A stretch of 64,000 bases of DNA from Solwaraspora sp. WMMA2065 (GCF_030345075.1 NZ_CP128361.1:3658001-3722000); one strand, 5' to 3'; positions 17,736 to 26,245 are shown, counted from the stretch's first letter. Notes: generated by a model from the sequence alone, not told the origin. Made by a program: numbers and translations.

Positions 17736-20107
17736 TGGCAGGCCTCACAGGTTTCGGGGTTTTCCAGGGAGCAGGCCGACGCCTCGTCGTCGCCGGTCGC
17801 GACAACCGGCCCTACGACCGGCCCGACGGTCGGCCCGACGGTCGGCCCGACGGTCGGCCCGACGGTCGGCGCGATGCCGACGGTGGCCTGCTGGATCCGG
17901 GTCGCCGGACGCGACCGCAGGTAGTAGGTGGTCTTCAGCCCGGACTTCCAGGCGTACAGGTACATCGAGGACAGCTTGCCGATGGTCGGTGCGCTGAGGA
18001 ACAGGTTCAGCGACTGCGACTGGTCGACGTACGGGGCGCGGGCGGCGGCCAGGTCGATCAGCGCCCGTTGCGGCAGCTCCCATGCGGTACGGAACAGCTC
18101 CCGCACGTCGGCGGGCAGGTCCGCGACACCCTGCACCGACCCCTCGGCCCGCTTGATCTGCTCCCGGACCGGTGCCGTCCACAGCCCGCGCGCCTTCAGC
18201 TCGCCGACCAGGTACGTGTTGATTTGCAGGAACTCCCCGGACATGGTTTCGCGTTTGAACAGGTTGGACACCTGCGGCTCGATGCATTCGTAGCAGCCGG
18301 CGATCGAGGCGATCGTCGCGGTCGGCGCGATCGCGACCAGCAGCGAGTTCCGCAGGCCGTGTGCGGCGATCGTCGACCGCAGCCGGGCCCACCGTTCGGG
18401 CTGGCCGACCTCGGCACCCCACAGGTCCGGGTGCAGCTCGCCCCGGGCGGCCCGGGTCTCGGCGTACGCCGGATGCGGGCCGAACCGTTCGGCGAGCCCG
18501 GCGGAGGTCTCCAGCGCGGTCAGGAAGATCTCCTCCTGGACGCGGGTGGACAGCTCCCGGGCCGGCGCCGAGTCGAACGGCAGCCGCAGCGTGAAGAACG
18601 CGTCCTGCAGGCCCATCAACCCCAGCCCGACCGGCCGCCAGCGCGGGTTCGACGCCGCCGCCTGCGCCGCCGGGTAGTAGTTGATGTCGATCACCCGGTC
18701 GAGAAACACCACGGCGGTACGGACCGTGGCGCGCAGCTTGTCCCAGTCGACGCCGTCGGCGGTGACGTGCGCGCCGAGGTTGATCGACCCGAGGTTGCAC
18801 ACGGCGGTCTCGGTGTCGCTGTTGACCTCGAGGATCTCGGTGCACAGATTGGACAGGTGGATCGTGTTGCCCGGCTCGCCGGTCTGGTTGGACAGCCGGT
18901 TCGCGGCGTCCTTGAACGTCATCCACCCGTTGCCGGTCTGCGCCAGGGTGCGCATCATCCGCCCGTACAGGTCGCGGGCCTTGACCGTCCGGACCGCTTT
19001 CTTCTCCGCCGCGCGGTACGCCTCGTCGAACGCCTCGCCGTACAGGTCCGGTAGCTCGGGTGCGTCGGACGGGTCGATCAGCGACCAGTCGGCGTCCGCC
19101 TCGACCCGCCGCATGAACTCGTCCGGGATCCAGTTGGCCAGGTTGAGGTTGTGGGTGCGCCGGGCGTCCTCGCCGGTGTTGTCCCGCAGCTCCAGGAACT
19201 CCTCGACGTCCGGGTGCCACGGCTCCAGGTAGACGCAGGCGGCGCCCTTGCGGCGGCCGCCCTGGTTGACCGCCGCGACCCCGGCGTCGAGGGTCTTGAG
19301 GAACGGCACGATGCCGTTCGACCTGCCGTTGGTGCCCCGGATCAGCGCGCCCCGGCCACGGATCCGCGACCAGGAGATGCCGATCCCGCCGGAGAACTTC
19401 GACAGCTTCGCCACCTGGTGGTAACGCTCGTAGATCGAGTCGAGCTCGTCGCGCGGCGAGTCGACCAGGAAGCACGACGACATCTGGGTGTGCCGGGTGC
19501 CCGAGTTGAACAACGTCGGTGAGCTGGGCAGATAGGCCAGGCTGGAGATCAGCCGGTAGAAGTCGACCGCCTCGGCCGGCGTCTGGGACAGCCCGCACGC
19601 CACCCGCAGCAGCCAGTACTGGGGCGTCTCCACCACCAGCCGGGTCTGCGGATGCCGCAGCAGGTAGCGGTCGGCCACCGTACGCAGCCCGAAGTACTCG
19701 AAGCGCAGGTCGCCGTCGACGTCGACGGCGTCGTCGAGTTTGCGGGCGTTGCGGGCGACGAAGGCCGCGGTGTCGTCGCCGATCAGCCCGAGGCCGTGGG
19801 CGTAGCGGATGGACTGGCTGAAGCTGGCCACCTGCTGGCCGCGGACCTCCTTGTCCACGTAGGCGGCGAGCAGCCGGGCCGCCAGCTTCGAGTACTGCGG
19901 CTCCTCGCCGATCAGCTCTGCCGCCGTCTGAATGGACAGCTTGTCCAGCTCGGCGGTTGTCGCCCCGTCGTACAGTCCGCTGATCGTCCGGGTCGCCACC
20001 CGCAGCGGGTCGACCTCGTCCAGGTCGGCGACCCAGTGTTCGACCGCCTTGACGATCTTGTTGACGTCCACCGGTTCGGTGTCGCCGTTGCGCTTGCGTA
20101 CCTGCAT
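17732..20107 (-). CDS. nrdA: Class Ia ribonucleotide reductase large (catalytic) subunit
   Basis: ATG 20107 is chosen because AAGGGGA lies seven bases upstream and the product then begins MQVRKRNGD, the ATP-cone start. The 791-residue protein has the N-terminal ATP cone (1-90) and the catalytic barrel with active-site cysteines in MSSCFLVDSP and LSNLCTEILEVN, the finger region CNLGSINLGAH, and a C-terminal redox cysteine pair (ETCEACQ). Between barrel and tail is a tandem G-P-T-V repeat. It reduces ribonucleoside diphosphates with NrdB. In Streptomyces the orthologous operon is repressed by vitamin B12 while a class II enzyme takes over. Confidence 0.93.
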   Translation of the reverse strand: MQVRKRNGDTEPVDVNKIVKAVEHWVADLDEVDPLRVATRTISGLYDGATTAELDKLSIQTAAELIGEEPQYSKLAARLLAAYVDKEVRGQQVASFSQSIRYAHGLGLIGDDTAAFVARNARKLDDAVDVDGDLRFEYFGLRTVADRYLLRHPQTRLVVETPQYWLLRVACGLSQTPAEAVDFYRLISSLAYLPSSPTLFNSGTRHTQMSSCFLVDSPRDELDSIYERYHQVAKLSKFSGGIGISWSRIRGRGALIRGTNGRSNGIVPFLKTLDAGVAAVNQGGRRKGAACVYLEPWHPDVEEFLELRDNTGEDARRTHNLNLANWIPDEFMRRVEADADWSLIDPSDAPELPDLYGEAFDEAYRAAEKKAVRTVKARDLYGRMMRTLAQTGNGWMTFKDAANRLSNQTGEPGNTIHLSNLCTEILEVNSDTETAVCNLGSINLGAHVTADGVDWDKLRATVRTAVVFLDRVIDINYYPAAQAAASNPRWRPVGLGLMGLQDAFFTLRLPFDSAPARELSTRVQEEIFLTALETSAGLAERFGPHPAYAETRAARGELHPDLWGAEVGQPERWARLRSTIAAHGLRNSLLVAIAPTATIASIAGCYECIEPQVSNLFKRETMSGEFLQINTYLVGELKARGLWTAPVREQIKRAEGSVQGVADLPADVRELFRTAWELPQRALIDLAAARAPYVDQSQSLNLFLSAPTIGKLSSMYLYAWKSGLKTTYYLRSRPATRIQQATVGIAPTVGPTVGPTVGPTVGPVVGPVVATGDDEASACSLENPETCEACQ
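17819..17866 (+). repeat. 12-base tandem repeat inside nrdA
   Basis: Four perfect copies of CGGCCCGACGGT, preceded by one degenerate copy (17807-17818). Read on the minus strand they encode repeated T-V-G-P, located between the catalytic barrel and the redox-active C-terminal cysteines of NrdA. The unit length keeps the frame, so copy number could vary without breaking the gene. Confidence 0.85.
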
Positions 20108-20131
20108 CGGTTCCCCTTGTCGTGCCTGTCC

Positions 20132-20206
20132 ACCGGTCGACGGACACGCGGGGAGGACGCCACCGGTCACTCACCTGACGGTCTGCTCCGCCGGGTGTCG
20201 ACCGGT
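20132..20206 (-). promoter_or_regulatory. Inverted repeat in the nrdA leader
   Basis: ACCGGTCGAC (20132-20141) pairs with GTCGACCGGT (20197-20206) in the untranslated stretch between the B12 aptamer and the nrdA start. A 9+9-base hairpin CCGCACGCG/CGCGTGCGG (20242-20260) lies right after the B12 box. Both are candidates for the expression platform. Whether control acts on transcription or translation cannot be decided by eye. Confidence 0.5.
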
Positions 20207-20261
20207 CGTCGGCGTCGGCCGTCCCGCGCGGCCTTCGACCACCGCACGCGACGCGTGCGGC

Positions 20262-20450
20262 ACGCTGGCAGGTCTTCGGACTCGTGGGCGTCGTGCTCGT
20301 GCCTATTGGCCGTCGCTTCCCGGACCCGCCACGGGCCCAGTGCTCGGTGACGGCGGTCGTTCCCACTCACCGCTGCGGGGCAGTCCCGGACTCACACCGG
20401 GTTCCCTCTTGCCTCGACCACCGCCGAGGGGCGGCCGAACCAGCTGCGGG
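20262..20450 (-). ncRNA. Cobalamin (B12) riboswitch upstream of nrdAB
   Basis: Read on the minus strand, the segment has the classic cobalamin aptamer order: AGGGAACCCGGTGTGAGTCC, GGGACTGCCCCGCAGCGGTG, a variable middle, and the B12 box GAGTCCGAAGACCTGCC at 20267-20283. It lies about 155 bases upstream of nrdA on the same strand. Binding of adenosylcobalamin would shut off nrdAB; this arrangement is established for Streptomyces nrdABS. It starts just downstream of a good promoter. Confidence 0.92.
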
Positions 20451-20456
20451 GTACAC

Positions 20457-20485
20457 CATATATGGGAGCAAGCTAGAAGACGCAA
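20457..20485 (-). promoter_or_regulatory. Promoter of the riboswitch-nrdAB transcript
   Basis: On the minus strand TTGCGT (20480-20485) and TATATG (20457-20462) are separated by 17 bases and place a start site near 20450, exactly at the 5' edge of the aptamer. Confidence 0.6.
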
Positions 20486-20553
20486 CACCAGATACTGTGT
20501 TCGGCGTGTCGCGGCGTCGGGTCGCACCGGGTACGCGGAGGAGGAACCGTCGG

Positions 20554-20694
20554 GTGAGAAGCGTGCTATGGGGCCTGTCCGGGGCGGTGCTCGGCACCCT
20601 CCTCGTCGGGGTACTAGCGACGGCTGCGGGAGGTGAACCGGTCAGCGATCCGCTGTCGCCAGACCTCGTAACTCGGCAGCGCACCGTCCGGTGA
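20554..20694 (+). CDS. Possible 46-residue membrane peptide
   Basis: GTG 20554 follows GGAGGAGGAAC by seven bases. The peptide has one hydrophobic helix (VLWGLSGAVLGTLLVGVLAT) and a polar tail ending TRQRTVR. It overlaps the 3' end of the DUF1702 gene on the opposite strand. The strong ribosome site and helix argue for a real small protein; the antisense overlap argues against. No homologue comes to mind. Confidence 0.35.
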   Translation: MRSVLWGLSGAVLGTLLVGVLATAAGGEPVSDPLSPDLVTRQRTVR

Positions 20695-21588
20695 CAGATC
20701 GGTCTCCGATCGTTCAGCGATGTCGGCCGCCTGTTCGACGCTGGTGCCGCACAGCACGGCCACCGCCGTCCGCGTGTGCGCGTTGACCAGCCCTGCCCGG
20801 TCGCGAGCCAGCGCGGCGAAAGCCGCGCCCTGAGCCAGGAAGGAGCGATGCTCGCCGCTGAGTTGCCACAGCCGACGCAGCGCCGGCTCACTCACCCCGC
20901 CGGTGTAGGTCGCCGCGTAACCGACGCCGCTGACCAGATCGTCGTGACGGTCGGCCGGGAACCGCCCGACGGTCGCGATCACCCGATCGACGTCGGCACC
21001 CTCCACGAACCACATCGCCCGGCCGGTGCCTTGGTCAAGCGCGCGATCCAGGTAGTGCCGGAAGTCTCCGTGCGGCCATCCCGCCACGTCGGCCCGGTAC
21101 TGCTGGCGAACATGCCTGATCGGGTCGAGGGTCGCCCGGTGAAAGCCGAGGCCATCGACTGCCAGCCAGTGCAGCACCGGGTCGGCGGGCAGCACCGACC
21201 GCCACCGGAACCGGGGCAGCCGGCCTATCGCCCGCCCGACCCCGAAGTAGATCAGGAAGCGATGTGCCGCGCCGCGTCCAGTCAGCAGTCGGCCCACCCG
21301 ACGGGTCCGGGTCGGGGCCACCGCGTCGAGCATCGCGTACGCCGCCGCGGCCCCCTCGTACGCGAAGCTTCTGAAGTCCCGCGCGGTGCGGTCCAACCGG
21401 GCCTCCAGCTCGCCGACGCTGGTCGAGTCCAGGGCCGCGTCGAAGCCGGCCTGTACCGTGCGGTCCACCATCTCGAAGACGCTTCGGGTAGTGGTGTCAG
21501 CCAGGCCAGTTCCACGACGGACGGCCACCGTCCCGTCCGGGGTGAGGGTCAGCAGTCGGCGGCGCAGTGATCGCCATGAGCACGGCAT
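20614..21588 (-). CDS. DUF1702 protein, UnbL-like (enediyne-cassette accessory family)
   Basis: ATG 21588 is selected because GGAG lies seven bases upstream and the product then starts MPCSWRSLRRRLLTL, like the family; the longer frame upstream is antisense noise. The 324-residue protein has SFAYEGAAAAYAMLDAV, FLIYFGVGRAIGRLPRF, PVLHWLAVDGLGFHRATL, DQGTGRAMWFVEGADVDRV, SGVGYAATYTGGVSEPALR and FLAQGAAFAALAR, which I recognise as DUF1702. Members sit in enediyne cassettes (UnbL/E3) with unknown role, and also in clusters without the enediyne synthase. Its UnbU and UnbV counterparts are at 26349 and 34790. Confidence 0.8.
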   Translation of the reverse strand: MPCSWRSLRRRLLTLTPDGTVAVRRGTGLADTTTRSVFEMVDRTVQAGFDAALDSTSVGELEARLDRTARDFRSFAYEGAAAAYAMLDAVAPTRTRRVGRLLTGRGAAHRFLIYFGVGRAIGRLPRFRWRSVLPADPVLHWLAVDGLGFHRATLDPIRHVRQQYRADVAGWPHGDFRHYLDRALDQGTGRAMWFVEGADVDRVIATVGRFPADRHDDLVSGVGYAATYTGGVSEPALRRLWQLSGEHRSFLAQGAAFAALARDRAGLVNAHTRTAVAVLCGTSVEQAADIAERSETDLSPDGALPSYEVWRQRIADRFTSRSRR

Positions 21589-21688
21589 GTTACGACTCCA
21601 GGATGTTCGATCTGGTAGCGATGTACCCATCGTCTGGAACCGGGTGCCGCCGATCTTCTCCGACTTTGCGAACGCCGCGGTTCGCTGG

Positions 21689-23029
21689 CTATCGGGTCGG
21701 CGACGGCCGCCAGCCCGGCAGCGAGACGGTGTCAGCCAGCGCCCGCAGCACGTAGGGCATGGCCACCCGCTGAAAATCGACGTCCGGCGCGTGCTGGCGC
21801 ACCCGACCTTCCAAAACGAGAAGCGCCAAGATCGGATAGACGAACTGGACATCTGCGTAGAGGCCGCGCGTGCGTTGGGCGGCGAACATCCGGTATGCGA
21901 AATCCGCAAGGTTGAATTCACCTGCGGGCCGGCCAGCCGCCGCGACCACCAGCGCCGCGATGTCGCAGCGGAACCCGACGAGGTCTGCCGGGGGCTCGAC
22001 CCGGTCGGCCGTGGCCAGGAGAATTTCGGCGCACCGGTCACCCGCGCCGGACGCCATCGCCTGGAAGAACTCCGCGAAGGCCCGCCGGGCGATCGGGGTG
22101 AGCTCGTGAACGAAGCCGGCGTCGAGCACGGTCACCCGGTGCGCTGCCAGATGTAGGTTGCCGGGGTGCAGGTCACAGTGCACGAATCCGTCAACGAAGA
22201 CCATCTGGAAGGCTGCCCGCATGGCTGTCACCAGGGCCGTCTGCGGAGGCGCGGCGGGGAGGCTGAGGCGGATGTCCGACAGGTATTCGGTCACCAGCAC
22301 CGTCCGGTCCGACAGTTCGCGGTACACGCTGGGCACCCGTACCCCATCGAGATGCGCCAGGTTTCGGCGGAGCCGGCGCAACGCATCAGCCTCGGCGCAC
22401 AGGTCGAGCTGCCGACGTATCGCGGCACCGAGCTGGTCGACGAGTTCCACCAGTGGTGCGCGCCGAAACCTGGGCAGCGTGCTGACGCCGCGGGCGGCCA
22501 CGCGTAACAGCGCGAGATCCGTGTCGATCACGGCATCGATCCCGGGCCTGATCACCTTCACCGCGACCTGTTCTCCGGTTCGGAGCCGGCCCCGGTAGAC
22601 CACCGCGACGCTACCTGCGGCTACTCGCCGCAGACCACCGACACCGCCATCGAGTGCGGCACCGACGCTCCCGGTGATCGGCGGCCGGATCGACGGCGGT
22701 GTGACCTTGTCGAACAGCCGACCAAGCCGCGCGGCCACCGCGGGTGGGACGACGTCGACCCGGGTGGCGAGGATCTGACCGAATTTGATGTACGTCGGAC
22801 CGAGTCGCTCGGCCGCGTCGGCGAGCAGGTCACCGGCCAACCGCTGCCAGGCGTACCGGTCGGCTAGACGTCCCCGCAAACCGGCCCCGCTGAGTGCGAC
22901 CGCAGCCCGAAGGACGATGCGCGTCAGGTGACCGCAGATCGTGAGCACCCGGACCGCCGGATGATGGCGGATCGGCCGACGCGGTCGACGGTGCGCGCCC
23001 TGGCTGATGAAGGCAAGCGAGAACGGCAT
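21689..23029 (-). CDS. ABC1/AarF (UbiB-family) atypical kinase
   Basis: A 446-residue protein with family hallmarks: the KxGQ motif in GPTYIKFGQILATR, the alanine-rich nucleotide loop AAGSVAVVYRGRL, VAVKVIRPG (lysine), the catalytic loop DGFVHCDLHPGNLHL and VLDAGFVHEL in place of DFG. UbiB-family proteins are ATPases or kinases linked to prenyl-lipid and quinone metabolism; in actinomycetes they often support secondary metabolism or lipid export. A perfect AGGAGGAGG precedes ATG 23029. It lies just upstream of the DUF1702 gene on the same strand, about 100 bases apart, so co-expression is likely. Confidence 0.85.
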   Translation of the reverse strand: MPFSLAFISQGAHRRPRRPIRHHPAVRVLTICGHLTRIVLRAAVALSGAGLRGRLADRYAWQRLAGDLLADAAERLGPTYIKFGQILATRVDVVPPAVAARLGRLFDKVTPPSIRPPITGSVGAALDGGVGGLRRVAAGSVAVVYRGRLRTGEQVAVKVIRPGIDAVIDTDLALLRVAARGVSTLPRFRRAPLVELVDQLGAAIRRQLDLCAEADALRRLRRNLAHLDGVRVPSVYRELSDRTVLVTEYLSDIRLSLPAAPPQTALVTAMRAAFQMVFVDGFVHCDLHPGNLHLAAHRVTVLDAGFVHELTPIARRAFAEFFQAMASGAGDRCAEILLATADRVEPPADLVGFRCDIAALVVAAAGRPAGEFNLADFAYRMFAAQRTRGLYADVQFVYPILALLVLEGRVRQHAPDVDFQRVAMPYVLRALADTVSLPGWRPSPTR

Positions 23030-23485
23030 TGTTCCTCCTCCTGGTCGTGACGACCGTTCTCGAGGTCGTCGCGGATCAGGCTAGGGTTGCGTCGCCGATC
23101 TCCCATACGGCCACGACAGAGATGGGCAAATTCTCGGCTGATCCACCGCCAGACAGCTATCCCGGCGCCTCGAACCGCCGCTGTTTCTGCGTTCTTGCTA
23201 GCTCACCGTCCAGTACTGGACGGCCAGCACGGCGATGGCGAAATCTGGTGTCAGCGCGCAACCGGTGCACCGGTCGGCGAAGCAGCGACCGGCGAGACCT
23301 CCCCGCATCGGAGTGCCTCGACTCCACCGGCGCGCACAAGTCACGTCAACCACTTAGTCGGAACCGCTCACGCAGCTCGACGCGGTTCTCGAGGGCGGTA
23401 AGCGAACGATCAGTTTCTGCTTCCGAAACGCGCCGCCATCTGAATAGGTCCGGCACCACGACAGCCACACCAGAGAAAGGGTGAT
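23030..23485. other. Divergent intergenic region with an 18-base palindrome
   Basis: This 456-base gap lies between the divergently transcribed UbiB-like gene and the gene at 23486. I see no coding sequence. It holds the perfect palindrome CCGTCCAGTACTGGACGG at 23206-23223, a likely operator, and CTTGCTAGC at ~23194. Confidence 0.55.
23206..23223. promoter_or_regulatory. 18-base perfect palindrome, candidate operator
   Basis: CCGTCCAGT is followed directly by its reverse complement ACTGGACGG. It sits midway between two divergent genes. Symmetric sites of this size usually bind dimeric repressors; the cognate regulator is unknown. Confidence 0.5.
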
Positions 23486-24700
23486 GTGAGAATGACGCTT
23501 CAATCGGTCAGCGCCACCACCGGCGGCGCTGGAAGCGCTCCGGAGTGGGAGCACTACCTCGAGGGCGATCCCGCGCTACTCAACAGCGAGTTCGGCGACA
23601 TGCTGGAGCGCGGCGCGGTCCGGCTCGACGCTCGCACTGACGAGCAGGTCGAGTACGAGGCCCTGCACCACCGGGACCCGATGATCCGGGAGCAGTCGCT
23701 GTACCAGGCGATGGACCGGCGGCTCAGCGGTGCCGTCGACCTGCTCGCCGAGGCGGTCGCCAACGACTCCGACCGGCAGGTCCGGTGGAACGCGCTCTGG
23801 GCCCTGGAGAAGATCGGCGGCACCGATGCGCTGCGCGTGCTGGACCGGCACGCCAACGACGACGACCCGGATGTCGGCGAGTGGGCCCGGCTGTTCGGTT
23901 CGGAACTGCGCACCGGCCTGCCGTCGTTCGACAACCGGTCGTTCACCTACGACTCGAGTCGGACGTTCGACGAAACCATCCTGCTGAACATCCACTGCGA
24001 CGTCTACGTCGCGTTGGACGAAAGCGGCCGCAACTGGGGCAAGATCACTCTCTCGCCGCAGGGCCTGGCACGCAGCTACGGGCAGGCGCACGCATGCCCG
24101 AACGTCGACACCCGGAACCAGAAGCTGATCATCAGCAAGACCCTCGACGGCCTGCATGAGGACGGTTCGCCGCACACCGAGAACTTCGTGTTCCGCGGCC
24201 TGACCAACCACGCCAACGCCGGTCGTGGCAGCTTCTACTTCGAATCGCGAGGGCTGCGTCCGGTCTTCCTCTCCGGACGGGCCGACGACGACTCGCTGGG
24301 TCACCGCAACGAGATGGTCGCGGCCAAGCGCTCCGGTGAATGGACGCTGGACCCGAACATGCTGATCAAGGGCGAGCCGGCGATCCGCTACGTCCGCGGG
24401 CGAGTGCACACCTGGGGCTACCTCAACTTCGACACGATGCGGGGCAGCTCGCTGGAGGATGTCCTGTTCCCCGGCAACAGCATCCTGGGAACGTTGGACA
24501 CCCCGAGCGGGCCGCTGGCCAATGCCTTCATCGTCGGAACCTTCAAGGGCAAGCTGGTCGACTGGAACGGCGACGGCGCCATCGACGCGAACTCGCTCGA
24601 CATCTACTCGACCCGTGACGGTGACGTGGACTCCGACCAGGACGGTGTCGCCGACATCGAAGGCGTGCAGTTCTGCCCGCGTACCAACTGGATGAACTGA
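23486..24700 (+). CDS. HEAT-like repeat protein with C-terminal dockerin-like calcium motif
   Basis: A ~404-residue protein of unknown function. Residues ~55-145 look like two HEAT/PBS-lyase-type helical repeats (HHRDPMIREQSLYQAM, NDSDRQVRWNALWALEKIGG, DALRVLDRHANDDDPDVGEW). The rest is beta-rich with SFTYDSSRTFDETILLNIHC, YYFESRGLRP-like strands and a C-terminal D-G-D-V-D-S-D-Q-D-G-V-A-D calcium loop. There is no signal peptide. Starts GTG 23486 and ATG 23492 are both possible behind AAAGGG. It ends at a very strong terminator. Its place in the Unb/haloperoxidase locus suggests a shared role, but that is inference. Confidence 0.7.
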   Translation: MRMTLQSVSATTGGAGSAPEWEHYLEGDPALLNSEFGDMLERGAVRLDARTDEQVEYEALHHRDPMIREQSLYQAMDRRLSGAVDLLAEAVANDSDRQVRWNALWALEKIGGTDALRVLDRHANDDDPDVGEWARLFGSELRTGLPSFDNRSFTYDSSRTFDETILLNIHCDVYVALDESGRNWGKITLSPQGLARSYGQAHACPNVDTRNQKLIISKTLDGLHEDGSPHTENFVFRGLTNHANAGRGSFYFESRGLRPVFLSGRADDDSLGHRNEMVAAKRSGEWTLDPNMLIKGEPAIRYVRGRVHTWGYLNFDTMRGSSLEDVLFPGNSILGTLDTPSGPLANAFIVGTFKGKLVDWNGDGAIDANSLDIYSTRDGDVDSDQDGVADIEGVQFCPRTNWMN

Positions 24701-24716
24701 CCAGGATTTCCCCACG

Positions 24717-24746
24717 ACCGGGGCGGGCGACGTCGCCCGCCCCGGT
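24717..24746 (+). terminator. Terminator hairpin after 23486 gene
   Basis: A perfect 15+15-base inverted repeat (ACCGGGGCGGGCGAC and its complement) 16 bases after the stop codon, followed by TTCCT. Confidence 0.8.
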
Positions 24747-25303
24747 TCCTGTCGTCGGGCACCACGCGGTTGCACCCAAGCCGATACCCGAATAAACCAC
24801 CTCGGGGGAACTATCAGCATGTTGGTCCTTATCGCCAGTATTGACACGGACTGCCACCGGTCGAAAGCGGGCCCACTCCTCGGGAGTTACCCGACTTTCA
24901 ACCGACAGGAGCGGCGTGACCTGCGAATATCAACTGTCGACGGGAACTCGATGAAGCTTGCGCGCAGGCACCCGGCCCAGCCGAACATCCCCACCCCGCG
25001 GGTTCACGACCACCACGGGAGTCGATGCCTCGACACCTTCTGATTCGCTTGCACAGCAGTAGCCATTAGCAAGATTCCATCTATTACGAGGGCTAGGCGC
25101 GGTGTTGACTGACATCCAACTCAGCCCACCCGGTCAGGCGACGACCGATCCGTATGGCTTGCTCCGGCCAGGCAAGCCTCGAGACCCTCGCCCCGACCTC
25201 AACCATGAGGCGACCGGTGGCCAGGTCCGGACGCAGAGCAGGCGATGAAACGAGCAACCACGCCATCGCCCAGGCCCTGCCCGGAAAAAGAGGAGGCACA
25301 TTC
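24747..25303. other. Upstream region of the AraC-type regulator
   Basis: About 550 bases with no convincing gene; a 74-codon ORF at 24819 has atypical codon use for this genome. It contains ATTAGCAAGATT at 25065-25076, repeated exactly at 39797-39808 upstream of another gene of the locus. A clear promoter was not assigned. Confidence 0.4.
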
Positions 25304-26245
25304 ATGACAATCGCCACGGTCTCGTCGGTAAAACAGGGAGCAAATTGCATGGGCTGCACTCAAATCGCCGCATGCACCGCCGTGACAGCTTGCCTCGGCA
25401 GCCCAACCGACAGCGCCCGGATCGATTCGGTCGCACGCGCCGTCGCGTACATGACCGAGAACCTCTCCGAGCCGCAGCGCCTATCCGACATCGCCCAGGC
25501 CGCGCTACTGAGCCCATTTCATTTCCACCGCGTTTTTCGTTACCTGACGTCCACTACTCCGGCCCGTTTCCTGGCCGCACTCAGAATGGCCGAGGCTCGG
25601 CGGCTGCTGTTGACAACGGACCTGAGCGTAACCGAGATCTGCATCGAGGTGGGATATTCCAGCCTTGGCACCTTCATCGGTCAATTCAGCAAACTCACTG
25701 GTATGTCGCCGCGCCGCTTCCGGGTGGCCCTCGCCTCGTTCGGCAGAGTCCGGCTCATCGATCTCGTCACCCACCTCGACAACGGGCTCACCGCCCCTGG
25801 CCCGGTCGGCACGGTGACCGGCGGCCCGGCAGAGGGCGGTTGCGCGGTGCTGGCCATGTTCCGATCCGACGCCGAAACTGACGCTGACACACCCGTCGGA
25901 TACAGCGTGCTGCGGACGAACCGCCTCACCCGGATCGCGCCGATGCCCGACGGCACCTATCAGGCGGTGGCGCTGGGCTTCCACCCTGGCGCGCGGCTGA
26001 CCGACGTGCTAGCCCGGCCGGCGGTACCCGCAGACTTCATCGGGCTGTCCGGGAGTCCGATTGTGATTAGAGACGGCGGCTCGGTTCGGGCCTTTCAGAT
26101 CGCCCTGAGACGGCCGCGGCCGATCGATCCGCCCGTGGAGTTGACCCCCGCGCTGCTCCGGCTCGTCCTGGACCGGGCGGCACCGGGCAGCGTAGACGCC
26201 GGCGGGTGCTCGACCGGCTGTGCGAGCGCCGGCACCCCGGCCTGA
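25304..26245 (+). CDS. AraC-family regulator with Cys-rich N-terminus
   Basis: ATG 25304 has AGGAGG seven bases upstream; the longer frame lacks one. The 313-residue product begins with four cysteines (C15, C18, C24, C30 in GANCMGCTQIAACTAVTAC). A canonical AraC double helix-turn-helix follows (~res 45-145: LSDIAQAALLSPFHFHRVFR, then VTEICIEVGYSSLGTFIGQF and SPRRFR). The C-terminal ~150 residues resemble the effector domain of such N-terminal-HTH regulators, ending in a further CSTGC. It is the only DNA-binding regulator in the Unb/haloperoxidase/Sel locus and its probable controller. The cysteines suggest metal or redox sensing. Confidence 0.85.
   Translation: MTIATVSSVKQGANCMGCTQIAACTAVTACLGSPTDSARIDSVARAVAYMTENLSEPQRLSDIAQAALLSPFHFHRVFRYLTSTTPARFLAALRMAEARRLLLTTDLSVTEICIEVGYSSLGTFIGQFSKLTGMSPRRFRVALASFGRVRLIDLVTHLDNGLTAPGPVGTVTGGPAEGGCAVLAMFRSDAETDADTPVGYSVLRTNRLTRIAPMPDGTYQAVALGFHPGARLTDVLARPAVPADFIGLSGSPIVIRDGGSVRAFQIALRRPRPIDPPVELTPALLRLVLDRAAPGSVDAGGCSTGCASAGTPA

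Noticed and set aside
17811-17866. CRISPR array
   Set aside because: The 12-base units are contiguous without spacers and lie in the nrdA coding frame.
24819-25043. 74-codon ORF upstream of the AraC gene
   Set aside because: GGGGGA is nearby, but third codon positions are not GC-rich and no family or membrane feature is visible.
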